Below are positions 24,373 through 33,007 of a stretch of 64,000 nt of DNA, one piece after another. The stretch spans positions 88,974,717 to 89,038,716 of the forward strand of contig CM045762.1 in NCBI GenBank assembly GCA_025200525.1, written 5' to 3'. How positions within the stretch are numbered: the stretch's first letter is position 1; every line of letters begins with the position of its first letter. The stretch is from Camellia lanceoleosa. Its lineage: Eukaryota; Streptophyta; Magnoliopsida; Ericales; Theaceae. The notes below the pieces were generated by a model. That model ran no database searches and was not told the origin of the DNA. It saw only the letters and a list, made by a program, of their open reading frames with translations. Position numbers and translations under genes: made by a program.

Positions 24373-24982
24373 GACACATTCTCTCCTATGGCAAAATTTA
24401 CCATACTCCGATGTCTTCTCACTATCGCTGCTACCCATAATTGGTTTATTTATCAACTTAATGTTCAGAATGCCTTCCTTCATAGTGATTTACATGAAGA
24501 AATTTACATGGAGCCCCCACTTGGCTCTCGCCGACAAGGGGAGCACTTAGTATGTTGGCTCAATAAGTCTTTTTATTATGGGCTCAAATGGGCATCCAGA
24601 AATTGGTTTTCTAACTTCTCTAATGCTATTCAGAAAACTAGTTTTCAATCATCAAAAGTTGACCATTCTTTTTTCACCAAGGTCATGGGCAATTCATTTA
24701 CTGAAGTTCTTATTTATGTTGATGATATCCTTCTCATAGGAAATGACCTGCAAGAGATGGCATGCCTCAAGTCATTTTTTCTCATGCACTTTCGCATAAA
24801 GGATCTTAGAGATTTAAAATATTTCTTGGGTATCGAGTTCTCCTATTCCAAGAAAGGCTTCTTTATGTCCCAAAGGAAATATGCTTTAGATATTTTAAAG
24901 GATGCATATCTCTTAGGTGCACGCCCATATAGGTTCCTAATGGAACAACATTTGAAGCTCACCTGTACTGACAAAACTTTAC
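24373..24982 (+). pseudogene. Ty1/copia reverse transcriptase, left fragment, cut by a LINE-like insertion
   Basis: From TFSPMAKFT the frame runs through FIYQLNVQNAFLHSDL (the first Asp motif, here with N for the usual D in VKNAF/VNNAF-type sequence), EEIYMEPP, and VLIYVDDILLIGND, which holds the catalytic YVDD. It continues with LKYFLGIEF and SQRKYALDIL. The frame stays open for about 215 codons and stops only inside the inserted LINE tail. The sequence upstream of 24373 is not copia pol, so gag, protease and integrase are missing. The remaining right half continues at 27452. Confidence 0.9.
24968..24982 (+). repeat. 15-bp target duplication of the LINE-like insertion, left copy
   Basis: CTGACAAAACTTTAC lies directly before the poly-T tract and recurs as CTGACGAAACTTTAC at 27452-27466, with one mismatch. 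Both encode the same copia peptide region (D-K/E-T-L), which confirms that it is duplicated target. Confidence 0.9.
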
Positions 24983-27451
24983 CTTTTTTTTTTTTTTTTT
25001 TTGATCAGCAAAGAAAAATTTCATTAATAGCATGAAATTAAGAGTACAGGAAGATGAAGTGCATCGAGAGAGATTCGGAAAGTACAAACTACCCCTACTA
25101 CTGCTACTCGCACCCAAACAACCAACCCCTCAGCCTCACAAAAAAAAAAATTTAAAGAAAAAACAAAAAACAACAAACTAAAAACAGAGGATAATAAAGG
25201 TTAAGAAGAGCTTAACACCAAAACACCCCCCCTAACTAACTGCCCCACTGAGAAACGTACCCATTGAGAATCCACTGCAACCTAATACACCCAAGGCCAA
25301 TCTCCGAGCACCCATTACAAAATCAGAACACTACAACCACCCAACCGAAACACCCATGAAACAAAGCTTCTACTCCCATCTAAACTCCACACACCCACTG
25401 CATAGGCTCCACTAGTAATAACCCAAACACCGAAAAAGGATCCTCTTGATGCAGAACACCCACTCCACACACCCATTGCACACTGTTTTACATCTAAGTA
25501 TTTCCATCTTTTAAAAATCTCTCCTTATCCTTAAGCTCCATCTCAATAATCTTATCAACCACACCCTCTTCTTGACCACAGAAATTAATTCCCAAATCTT
25601 TTCCTAATTGGACAGCGACTTGTGCTTCCTTAAGGAGATAGCTATACGTGCTTGATTCGCCTTCGGACAGCTCAGAATGTGCAAGGGCCACTGCTGCTGG
25701 TCTGAAAATAACGGACTTAGATGGAAGCCTACCGATAGCTGCAGATTGATGACCATAAAGACGAGTAAACCGAGAAAAACCTTCCATCCGAACCTTCTTT
25801 TTCCCAGCTTTCTTGGCAAACCTATCTGGGTTGAGGAAGGAAGCAGGGCAGAGAGCAGGGCCTTCAACATGTAAGCTTCTAGTGCTAGACCCATTTGAAC
25901 CAACAGTTACAAGAGGCCTATTTGGCATACGAACAGGTCTATGCACAATAAGATCATTATTCGGAGGGCCCAAGGCAACCTCCAGATTAATACCAGGCCC
26001 AAATGTATCTATCGATCCGCTGAGACTTTTGAATAAGCCAGCTGCAGAAGCGTGCTCAACACACCTTAGTGAATAGTCATTACTCTTTGGGCAGGGTGCA
26101 CACTCCTCCATCATTGCTCCTTTCCCACCTATTGCAGTAGGTCTGCTGACCTCCACATCACTTCGTGTCTCCCCAACAACTATGTCCACCGCCTCTCTCC
26201 TGTTGCATTGAGAGAGCTCTTTCCTTTGAGCCACTTCAATGGAGAAAGGCAACGCAGCATCGGACAAGCCAAACTGATTTACCGCTAAAACGACATCATC
26301 CTTCCTCTTACACTCCTCATCTGTGAATTCATTTTCCTCAACTTTGGAGCTACTATTACAATCATCCAGCCCAATTTTCCGAACCCCATTACACTCCAGT
26401 GGACTGACACAAAGGTCTTCACAAACATAAACTGGGTAAACTTTGCCCTTGCAAACCATATAAACGGTTTTGTTAATGAGCTCCATACATGTTGTAACCA
26501 CTTGAACTCTGGAGTAGGCAAATGACTTTGGTTGGCTAAGGTCACCCTCCAGGACTGTTCCCCACAAAGCTCCAATATTGTTTATATTGCTCCTATCCCA
26601 TAGGTTTAGAGAAACACCATGACATTTCAGCCAAACACATCTCTCTTGGACTATTTGGATTCTTGGCTTCCATACCAAGACAAGCTGACTCCAGCCTTTG
26701 AACCAATCCTTGATCTTCTGGATATTTGATTGGAGCTCCTCCTGAGATTTAAAAGTCAATATTACATCCCTGCCGCTCCCTTGTCTGGCCACCACTTGAT
26801 CTAACCCAATATCCTTCAAAGCAGATCTGATATTGTTAATGGAGAAATCCAAGTTGAGCCTGATAATTATACTATCATAACGCCAACTGTGACCATCTTC
26901 AATGGCTTTAACGGTCATGCTAGCTTTCACATCCACCTTGGTCGAGTCCCCTTGAAGTACCTCTGCAAATGATTTGTGGCCAACATGTGAGACTATACCT
27001 TTACCTCTGTATGGGTTCAAGGCTTCACTGTTGGCCTGGGTTCTTCTCATGCTAGGCACACTCTTGTCATAAGCTGCATACTTGACTGCAAGTACCTTAT
27101 CATCCACCAAAAGCCCATTAGTTTTCTGAACTGCCATGTCTGAAGCAACAGGACAGCCAAATCTCACAAAACCGAATCTGGAATTCGTCACTTTCCTTCT
27201 TTTGGAAGGGATGTAAACATCTTTGACTACACCAAACTTATTGAAGAGCTTGAACAATGATGACTTAGCATCCAAAGAACTTGGGATGTTGTCCACGAAC
27301 ATAGTAAACAGACCCCTCCTCTCTTCATATCCCTGAGATCCACCTCCTCGTCTTTAATTCACAACCGGGATCCAATCACCATCTCTACCTTGCTCCATAA
27401 GCACTACATCAGAGCAAGCTTCAAAACTCACCAAAAGTAAATGAGTGACAT
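24983..27451 (-). mobile_element. LINE-like retrotransposon with ORF1 only, inserted in copia pol
   Basis: The minus-strand element ends in a poly-A tail (19 T at 24984-25002 on the plus strand) directly against a 15-bp duplication, the hallmark of target-primed reverse transcription. Its last bases, TTGATCAGCAAAGAAAAATTTCATT on the plus strand, match the tail of a second insertion at 52452-52475. The unit is about 2.47 kb: about 50 bp leader, one long ORF1, and about 490 bp of untranslated tail. No endonuclease or reverse transcriptase (ORF2) is present, yet both ends look intact. It may be an internally deleted LINE or a copied ORF1 transcript, mobilised in trans. Confidence 0.85.
25494..27302 (-). 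CDS. LINE ORF1-type RNA-binding protein (RRM plus DUF4283-like region)
   Basis: The product is 602 residues from the ATG at 27302. Residues 1-75 form an RRM: MFVDNIP fits RNP2 and SRFGFVRF fits RNP1. Residues about 150-250 resemble the DUF4283 and zinc-binding-type module common in plant LINE ORF1, with [14 protein letters not shown]. The C-terminal half is low in recognisable domains. ORF1 proteins coat LINE RNA. An ATG further upstream (27396-27398) starts a 14-codon lead that reaches a TAA (27354-27356) and continues in the same frame into RRGGG and then the ATG at 27302. The original start was therefore probably 27398 and a nonsense change shortened it. The rest is uninterrupted, which suggests a fairly young insertion. 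Expression is unknown. Confidence 0.8.
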   Translation of the reverse strand: MFVDNIPSSLDAKSSLFKLFNKFGVVKDVYIPSKRRKVTNSRFGFVRFGCPVASDMAVQKTNGLLVDDKVLAVKYAAYDKSVPSMRRTQANSEALNPYRGKGIVSHVGHKSFAEVLQGDSTKVDVKASMTVKAIEDGHSWRYDSIIIRLNLDFSINNIRSALKDIGLDQVVARQGSGRDVILTFKSQEELQSNIQKIKDWFKGWSQLVLVWKPRIQIVQERCVWLKCHGVSLNLWDRSNINNIGALWGTVLEGDLSQPKSFAYSRVQVVTTCMELINKTVYMVCKGKVYPVYVCEDLCVSPLECNGVRKIGLDDCNSSSKVEENEFTDEECKRKDDVVLAVNQFGLSDAALPFSIEVAQRKELSQCNRREAVDIVVGETRSDVEVSRPTAIGGKGAMMEECAPCPKSNDYSLRCVEHASAAGLFKSLSGSIDTFGPGINLEVALGPPNNDLIVHRPVRMPNRPLVTVGSNGSSTRSLHVEGPALCPASFLNPDRFAKKAGKKKVRMEGFSRFTRLYGHQSAAIGRLPSKSVIFRPAAVALAHSELSEGESSTYSYLLKEAQVAVQLGKDLGINFCGQEEGVVDKIIEMELKDKERFLKDGNT

Positions 27452-27466
27452 CTGACGAAACTTTAC
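27452..27466 (+). repeat. 15-bp target duplication of the LINE-like insertion, right copy
   Basis: CTGACGAAACTTTAC, partner of 24968-24982. The copia reading frame (YRRLVGRLIYLTITR) resumes immediately after. Confidence 0.9.
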
Positions 27467-28148
27467 TTGATGATCATACTAGGTAAAGAAGACTAGTAGG
27501 TCGGTTAATCTATCTTACTATAACAAGGTCAGACATATTATACTCAGTTCAAACTTTGAGTCAATTTATGCACCACTAGGAAACTGCACTTAGAGGCAGC
27601 TCTATAAGTATTGAAATTTGTCAGTGGGACTTCTGGTCAAGGTTTACTATTTTTGGCCACCAATAATCTTGCTTTAAAAGCTTATTGTGATTCAAATTGG
27701 GTGGCTTGTCCAACTACAAGATGATCAATCACTGGTTATTGTGTTTTCCAAGGCAATTCTCTCATTTCTTGGAAATCCAAGAAACAATCTAATGTTGCCC
27801 GTTAATCAGCAGAAGCAAAATATCAAGCCATGTCAGCCACATGTCTAGAGTTCACATGGCTATGATACATTTTGCATGACTTGAAACTCATTTAGGACAA
27901 TCTAATACCATTATATTGTGATAATCAAGGGTTCCATATAGCTGCAAACCTAGTTTTTCATGAGTGTGCTAAACACATTGAGATAGATTGTCATATGATC
28001 TGAGATAAGCTACAAGTTGGATTGATCAAGCATTCTTATGTTCCTTCACGTATTCAGCTGGCAGATATCTTTACCAAGGCATTGGGAAAGGACAATTTCA
28101 ATACATTAAGTGGCATGTTGGGACTTCACAACATTCACTCTCCAACTT
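27467..28148 (+). pseudogene. Ty1/copia reverse transcriptase end and RNase H, right fragment
   Basis: The translation shows YRRLVGRLIYLTITR, ILYSVQTLSQFMH, then the RNase H blocks YCDSNW, SITGYCVF, SWKSKKQSN, SAEAKYQAM, YCDNQ, HIEIDCH and LADIFTKALG. RNase H removes the RNA template during reverse transcription. A frameshift lies between about 27580 and 27720. In-frame stops occur at 27722, 27803, 27863, 27893 and 28001. The TGA codons at 27722, 27863 and 28001 stand where the family normally has Arg. The copy is dead and clearly older than the LINE inside it. Confidence 0.9.
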
Positions 28149-28157
28149 GAGGGGGAG
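28149..28157 (+). promoter_or_regulatory. Polypurine tract of the Ty1/copia element
   Basis: GAGGGGGAG lies directly before TGTTAGAG, the LTR start, and just after the RNase H end. It primes plus-strand DNA synthesis in intact elements. Confidence 0.85.
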
Positions 28158-28460
28158 TGTTAGAGAATATATGCTGCCCCCTTGCATCTTATAAGTGGCC
28201 AAACCAAATGGAGGGAGTGATATGCACTCACCTTCCATTCGCCACTCCCCACAATGTCATTTTCAAGTTCCATATTTATCAATTTATACTAATAATATGT
28301 TTTGAGAGATTTGGAAAGGGAAAGAGAAAAAGTGTGTGAAATTATATAAAATATAGATATGTTTTATTCACATTTCACATGCATTTTCTATTTTCCTTTC
28401 TAAATCCCTCTCCAAATTTTCAAACCAAAAACAGCATAAATAGAAATCTCAAGGATATGA
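28158..28460 (+). mobile_element. Start of the Ty1/copia 3' LTR
   Basis: The LTR begins TGTTAGAGAATATATGC directly after the polypurine tract. The expected CTCTAACA-type end was not found before the glycosyltransferase, so the right border is an estimate and the LTR is probably truncated. It lies within 500 bp of the gene's start codon and may form part of its upstream region. Confidence 0.6.
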
Positions 28461-28575
28461 GTGTAATTTATCCTAAAATTAAAATTTATATTTTATAAAT
28501 TTAACTGTAGACATTGGTGACTTGCGAAGCATCTAATAACTTTCCCAAGGTAGGATTATAACGAGAGCTCACTGT

Positions 28576-28582
28576 TATATAC
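28576..28582 (+). promoter_or_regulatory. Probable TATA box of the glycosyltransferase gene
   Basis: TATATAC lies about 80 bp upstream of the ATG at 28661, a normal plant spacing that allows a 5' leader of about 50 bp. Confidence 0.45.
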
Positions 28583-28660
28583 CCTTAGACTATAGCTTCA
28601 GGCTTCATTACATTAGTGGCTACAGGGACGATAAATTACAAGCAAAAAGACAAACCAAAA

Positions 28661-30130
28661 ATGAGAAAAGCACAACTGGTGTTTGTCCCATCTCCAGGCA
28701 TCGGCCACCTCATATCGGCAGTTGAGATGGCAAAGCTCCTCGTCGGCCGTGATGACCGCCTCTCCATCACCGTCCTCATAATGAAGTTTCCCTTCGAAAA
28801 CAAGACCCAATCACTCTCCTCCCACGCCTCCGATCGCATACGAATCGTCGAACTCTCTCATGACACCCCCTCCGCAGCCGATCCCAATTCCAAACCCGGC
28901 TCTTTCTTCTCCGACTTGATCGAAATTCACAAGCTTCGCATCAGAGACGTTGTCTCCAACATAGTCTCTAAATCTGTGTCTGCGTCTGAGTCAGAGTCTG
29001 AGTCCACTCCTCGACTCGCTGGGTTGGTGATTGACATGTTCTGCACGCCCATCATTGACATAGCAAACGAGTTCGGCATCCCGACCTACATCTTCTTCAC
29101 GTGCAACGCAGGCTTGCTTGGGCTCATGTTCCATTTCCAGACCCTCCACGACCACCACAACAAAGACGTTACTGAGTTCAAAGACTCGGACGTTGAGTTG
29201 ACCGTTCCGGCTTTTGCCTACCCAGTCCCCGCAAAGGTCTTGCCTTACGTTTTCTTGGACAAGGAAGGCGGCTGGTCCACCACGTTCCTCAATATCGCTA
29301 GGCGGTTCAGAGAAACCAAAGGTATTATAGTCAACACATTCACTGAACTTGATTTCCATGCTCTTCACGCCCTCGAAGTAGACAATACCATCCCAAAAAT
29401 CTACCATGTGGGACCCGTACTCAACCTCAAAGGAGGAGGCGGCGGTCCAAACGACGCCCAAACCAGCCAATCCGTGGCCGACCTCATGAGGTGGTTGGAC
29501 GACCAGGATCCGGCATCGGTGGTGTTCCTCTGCTTCGGGAGCAGGGGAAGCTTCGATGAGGACCAGGTCAAGGAGATAGCACGTGCTCTTGAGAGTTGCG
29601 GACACCCGTTCTTGTGGTCCCTACGTCAGCCTCCGGGGAAAGGAAAGGTTGGTCTTCCAAGTGAGTACGAAAATCTGACGGATATCCTGCCAGAAGGGTT
29701 CTTGGATCGGACGGCGGAGATTGGGAAGGTGATAGGGTGGGCCCCGCAGGTGGCGGTGCTGTCCCATCGGGCAGTCGGAGGGTTCATGTCTCACTGTGGA
29801 TGGAATTCGACGTTGGAGAGCTTGTGGTGCGGTGTGCCAGTGGCGACGTGGCCAATGTATGCAGAGCAGCAACTGAATGCATTCCAGATGGTTAAAGGGT
29901 TGGGAATGGCGGTGGAGATAAAGATGGATTACAGGAATGATTTTGGGTTGGAGACGTTTCTGGTGACGATGGAGGAGATAAGTAATGGGATAAGGCAGTT
30001 GATGGACGGTAGTAATGAAATTAGGGCGAAAGTGAAGCAGATGAGCGAGAAGAGCCGGGCCGCCGTGATGGAGGGTGGGTCATCCTATAATTCCCTCGGA
30101 TGCTTTATTGAAGACGTCATGAAAGACTGA
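28661..30130 (+). CDS. UDP-glycosyltransferase, family 1, UGT71-like
   Basis: The 489-residue single-exon enzyme should transfer a sugar from a UDP-sugar, probably UDP-glucose, to a hydroxyl of a small plant metabolite in the cytosol. The N-terminus VFVPSPGIGHLIS holds the catalytic His16, and VIDMFC holds the partner Asp125. The 44-residue PSPG donor box spans residues 360-403, from WAPQ through HCGWNS to YAEQ. The Gln at its last position is the one usually linked to glucose preference. The opening resembles UGT71 (group E) enzymes, which act on flavonoids, hydroxybenzoates and terpenoids, but the acceptor cannot be read from sequence. An acidic serine stretch (SASESESES, about residues 107-115) is unusual. 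The start is the first in-frame ATG; a GTG 45 bp upstream is not a plausible plant start. Length and motifs are complete, so it is probably functional. Confidence 0.95.
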   Translation: MRKAQLVFVPSPGIGHLISAVEMAKLLVGRDDRLSITVLIMKFPFENKTQSLSSHASDRIRIVELSHDTPSAADPNSKPGSFFSDLIEIHKLRIRDVVSNIVSKSVSASESESESTPRLAGLVIDMFCTPIIDIANEFGIPTYIFFTCNAGLLGLMFHFQTLHDHHNKDVTEFKDSDVELTVPAFAYPVPAKVLPYVFLDKEGGWSTTFLNIARRFRETKGIIVNTFTELDFHALHALEVDNTIPKIYHVGPVLNLKGGGGGPNDAQTSQSVADLMRWLDDQDPASVVFLCFGSRGSFDEDQVKEIARALESCGHPFLWSLRQPPGKGKVGLPSEYENLTDILPEGFLDRTAEIGKVIGWAPQVAVLSHRAVGGFMSHCGWNSTLESLWCGVPVATWPMYAEQQLNAFQMVKGLGMAVEIKMDYRNDFGLETFLVTMEEISNGIRQLMDGSNEIRAKVKQMSEKSRAAVMEGGSSYNSLGCFIEDVMKD

Positions 30131-30442
30131 GTTTGACAAGGATAAAATGATAAGAAATGAGTGGATCAAAATAAAATAAAATAATTTCTGAATTTGTTTT
30201 GTACCAAAGTGATGGAAATTGCATGTAGGCTTCCTATGTGATGTTTGAAGCCCAGATGTTTACAATGTGACTGTTTATTTTAGGTTTCTTAATTTTATTT
30301 AATAAATAATTTTCTTATGATTTCTAAAGTTTAATATTAAATCATTCATTTCAATTATATGTATCCAATTAAAGTCTAATGTTCTAAATTTTTGCCAATG
30401 ATGCCTTGACTTAGAACAAATATTGATGGCAACTGTATTATT
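30131..30442 (+). other. 3' flank of the glycosyltransferase gene
   Basis: This AT-rich sequence contains AATAAAATAA-type motifs near 30172 and AATAAATAATTT near 30300 that could serve as polyadenylation signals. No other gene is seen. Confidence 0.4.
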
Positions 30443-30659
30443 AGAGCTTGTTTGGGAAGATACTGTGTTAAAATAGTCATATAAGATAAAATAGACTATT
30501 TTAGCTAAATAAGATAAAATGTTACATCCAATTCATAATCATTGTTTTTTTTTTCTCACAAAAGTAAAAAAACAGAAGTCTATTCTAAACAAAGACTTTT
30601 TACCCCAAATTAAAATAGTCAAAAAATTAAAAAATTAATCCACATTCCAAACGAACTCT
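30443..30659. mobile_element. Small MITE (about 217 bp)
   Basis: The ends are AGAGCTTGTTTGG and CCAAACGAACTCT, inverted repeats matching at 11 of 13 positions around an AT-rich core. A direct TATT flanks both ends, too short to prove a family. The layout fits a hAT-like MITE. No coding capacity. Confidence 0.55.
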
Positions 30660-31583
30660 TATTTAAATTGTGTCACCAGTTAAACAAAATTACAAATAAA
30701 ATTAAATGTACTATTAAAAAAGAGAATTTTTGTGACCAAAACTTGTCTTAGCTCATATTTCTTGGCACCTTACAATAGAATTTTAGCAACAACACTTGAG
30801 ATGAGACGAACAAGCACGAGGCGAAAGATATTTGCAATTACAACTTGCAATCCCCAATGATACAAGCCAGCTTAGAATAGCATTGAAATATATAGACATT
30901 TAAAATTTTGATTTTTATTTGCATATAAGGTTTTTGCCATATAATACCCTATTTGAATGTTGATTAACTTGCACAATCAATTAAGTTAGCCCAGTTAACC
31001 ACTCTAATTCACTCCAATTTAGGAGGTAAGAGGGCCAATCTTTGACAAAGACAATTAATTATTTCTTCTTTATTATAAGAATTATATTGAATTGTTTCAT
31101 GACCAATAGTGTGAGGTCATCACTTTTGTGAGACATGGGGTGACAATAGTATCTTATGTGATTAGTATAAGGTAAATGCCCTGATGTGATGTCCTGCAGG
31201 TTGTTCAAAGTAGGTATTTAATTTAATTTTTTTTTTTAAAGAATAGTCATTCAAAAATTTATTTTTTTCAAATTACATGCAAATAAATAAAAAAAAGTAA
31301 AATTCTAATCTATTAATGTCATCGTTTTAAAAAATAAAATGTAAATACACAAATTTACATAAATATATTTTGTTTTTATCACTATCTTGATAAAAAAAAA
31401 ATGAAAAAATCTTTTTTAATTTAAATTGAGATAAGTTATAAAATTCTTGATCAACATCAACATTCAAATGGTACACTTGTTGAGAATTGCAAAATCACAT
31501 AATTTTGTTAAAGAGGTACTTTGTACAAACTGGAAAAGTAAAGTTCTAAAACATGTTATGTATTAATTTCACAAAGCATATAT
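30660..31583. other. AT-rich intergenic DNA, nothing recognised
   Basis: No open frame with family resemblance, RNA gene or clear repeat terminus was found. Poly-A and poly-T runs are frequent. Confidence 0.4.
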
Positions 31584-31800
31584 CACTACTAAAAATCGAA
31601 AATTTTGCGACGGTCTTAAATGTCACAAAAGATACACATGTCGTCGCAAAAGATACACATGCCATCGCAAAAGACTTTTTGTTGTGGAGTAGCAACAAGA
31701 AATGAGGGGTGGCAGAAGGGGGTTTGACAAAATATATTTGCAATGGTTACAAACCGTCGCTTTCTTGTAGCGACAACAAATCAATAGTTTTTGCGATAGT
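31584..31800. mobile_element. CACTA-like transposon end region
   Basis: The stretch begins CACTACTAAAAATCG and carries subterminal GCGACGG, CCGTCGC and GTCGCAAAAG motifs in both orientations. The same type of motif resumes at 49764-49900 and at 51290-51440, beyond the nested insertions. A non-autonomous CACTA element was probably the host site for the Ogre-type LTR. Its far terminus was not identified. Confidence 0.45.
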
Positions 31801-31805
31801 GTAAT
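31801..31805 (+). repeat. Target duplication GTAAT, left copy (outer solo LTR)
   Basis: GTAAT directly precedes TGTAACATGCC, the left end of the antisense Ogre-type LTR, and recurs at 49759-49763 after its right end. Confidence 0.8.
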
Positions 31806-31887
31806 TGTAACATGCCTGGAGAATACCCATGCGCGTTAAACAGTTCCAACACTCGATTTCTTTGATCTAGTCTTATGAGTGCAATGT

Positions 31888-31892
31888 GAAAT
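31888..31892 (+). repeat. Target duplication GAAAT, left copy (Tat element)
   Basis: GAAAT directly precedes TGTTGGCT at 31893 and recurs at 47455-47459. Confidence 0.9.
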
Positions 31893-32684
31893 TGTTGGCT
31901 TTTTTGGCTTTCGAATGGTATTTTTTGTAAATGCGAGCGTGCCAGCAAGGATCAATCAGTCCTTACAGAAATTATAATTGCCAACCAATTATCAGACGAT
32001 TGTGTTTTAGTTCTTTCAACCTCAATGAATAGGACTTTTACTGGTGGCTTGACTTAAGAGAAATTAAGCAAAATAACAGATAAATGATGAGCAATTGAAA
32101 TATTTCATTAAGATAAAAACTTATAATGATCCAAACTCAGCCTCGTAGAGGTTTACAACGACAATTTACTCGAAACTACTCCGATGAACGAAGTGCAATG
32201 CAGGAATTTAAAGTACAGGAAATGTAAAGAATAGGTATTTAAAGTGCAGGAAATGTAAAGACTGGAAATGTAAAACTGGAAAAGAAAATATGAAGTAAAT
32301 GACTGATTTTTTGGATCTGAGTCTGGGAGTTTTTTCTGGGGGCTTCCCTGCTATTTATACTTGTCAAGGATGACCTTCGAACTGCACTTCAAACCGTCGA
32401 ACTGCTCCTCCATGATCGCTGACCATGTTGCCTTATAAGTAGTTCCACTACACCATCATTTGCAGTTAGGCTTCCCTCCTATATTTGAATTTAAATGTGA
32501 GTAACCGTTGAAGCCACGTCACCTCGCATCTCTTTACTGATCCAATGCTACTCAGATCACATGAGAACCAATATTAACTGCCACGTGTACGATCAGGATC
32601 AAAGACTTGACTAGTCTTCCTATATTACCCTTACTCAGCCACATGTCAAATTGTGATTGGCTTTTACAAAATAAGTAGCCAACA
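31893..32684 (-). repeat. 3' LTR of the Tat element
   Basis: The 792-bp repeat has perfect terminal TGTTGGC and GCCAACA and matches 46665-47454 along its length. A TATA-like box on the minus strand lies at 32352-32359. The polypurine tract lies directly to its right, which fixes it as the 3' LTR of a minus-strand element. Confidence 0.9.
32352..32359 (-). promoter_or_regulatory. TATA box of the Tat 3' LTR
   Basis: TATAAATA on the minus strand, conserved in the other LTR at 47122-47129. Confidence 0.55.
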
Positions 32685-32687
32685 TTA

Positions 32688-32698
32688 CCCCCCGCACT
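32688..32698 (-). promoter_or_regulatory. Polypurine tract of the Tat element
   Basis: On the minus strand GTGCGGGGGG stands three bases before the 3' LTR start. It confirms the element's orientation and that the antisense cargo lies inside the element. Confidence 0.75.
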
Positions 32699-32881
32699 AA
32701 TATACCCAATACTGGGTGATATTAGTGGATCAAAGCTCTTTTCCCGCGTTTTTTAGAATGTGCATGGGGTTTAAATTCTGGAAATGCAACCGTCATTTAT
32801 TGATGATCATTTGCATTAATTCACTTTCAATCTTGTGAACGCCCCAATACCTTAGCACTCGCACAGACTGATACTCCTTCT

Positions 32882-32953
32882 ATGGCCGAATCAACTTCCT
32901 CTTCCATTGATCGAGCACACGAAGAGTCATGTGATGATGCTGTTCCTCCTTGA
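32882..32953 (+). other. Possible first exon of the antisense 382-codon gene
   Basis: An ATG opens 23 codons (MAESTSSSIDRAHEESCD...) ending in TGA. The next ATG (33008) is preceded by TTTTCATATTCAG, a good plant 3' splice site at 33002-33004. I infer an original short first exon and an intron of roughly 60 bp. No convincing 5' splice site remains, so this is tentative. Confidence 0.25.
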
Positions 32954-33007
32954 AAAATTTTTCATACATTAATTAGCCACCTTTATTTACCTTTTCATAT
33001 TCAGGTC

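Noticed and set aside
24388..25035. Stand-alone reverse transcriptase gene
   Set aside because: The frame ends within the poly-T of a LINE insertion, and its right half is full of stops.
28616..28660. Start of the glycosyltransferase at an upstream GTG
   Set aside because: Plant nuclear genes start at ATG almost always, and the family N-terminus begins right at the ATG at 28661.
28991..29605. 204-codon open frame antisense to the glycosyltransferase
   Set aside because: It is a shadow of the GC-rich coding strand, has no family resemblance, and covers the conserved UGT core.
31584..31800. Complete CACTA MITE ending in GATAGTG
   Set aside because: The right end matches the left only over CACTA itself, no 3-bp duplication is present, and similar motifs continue beyond the nested LTR.
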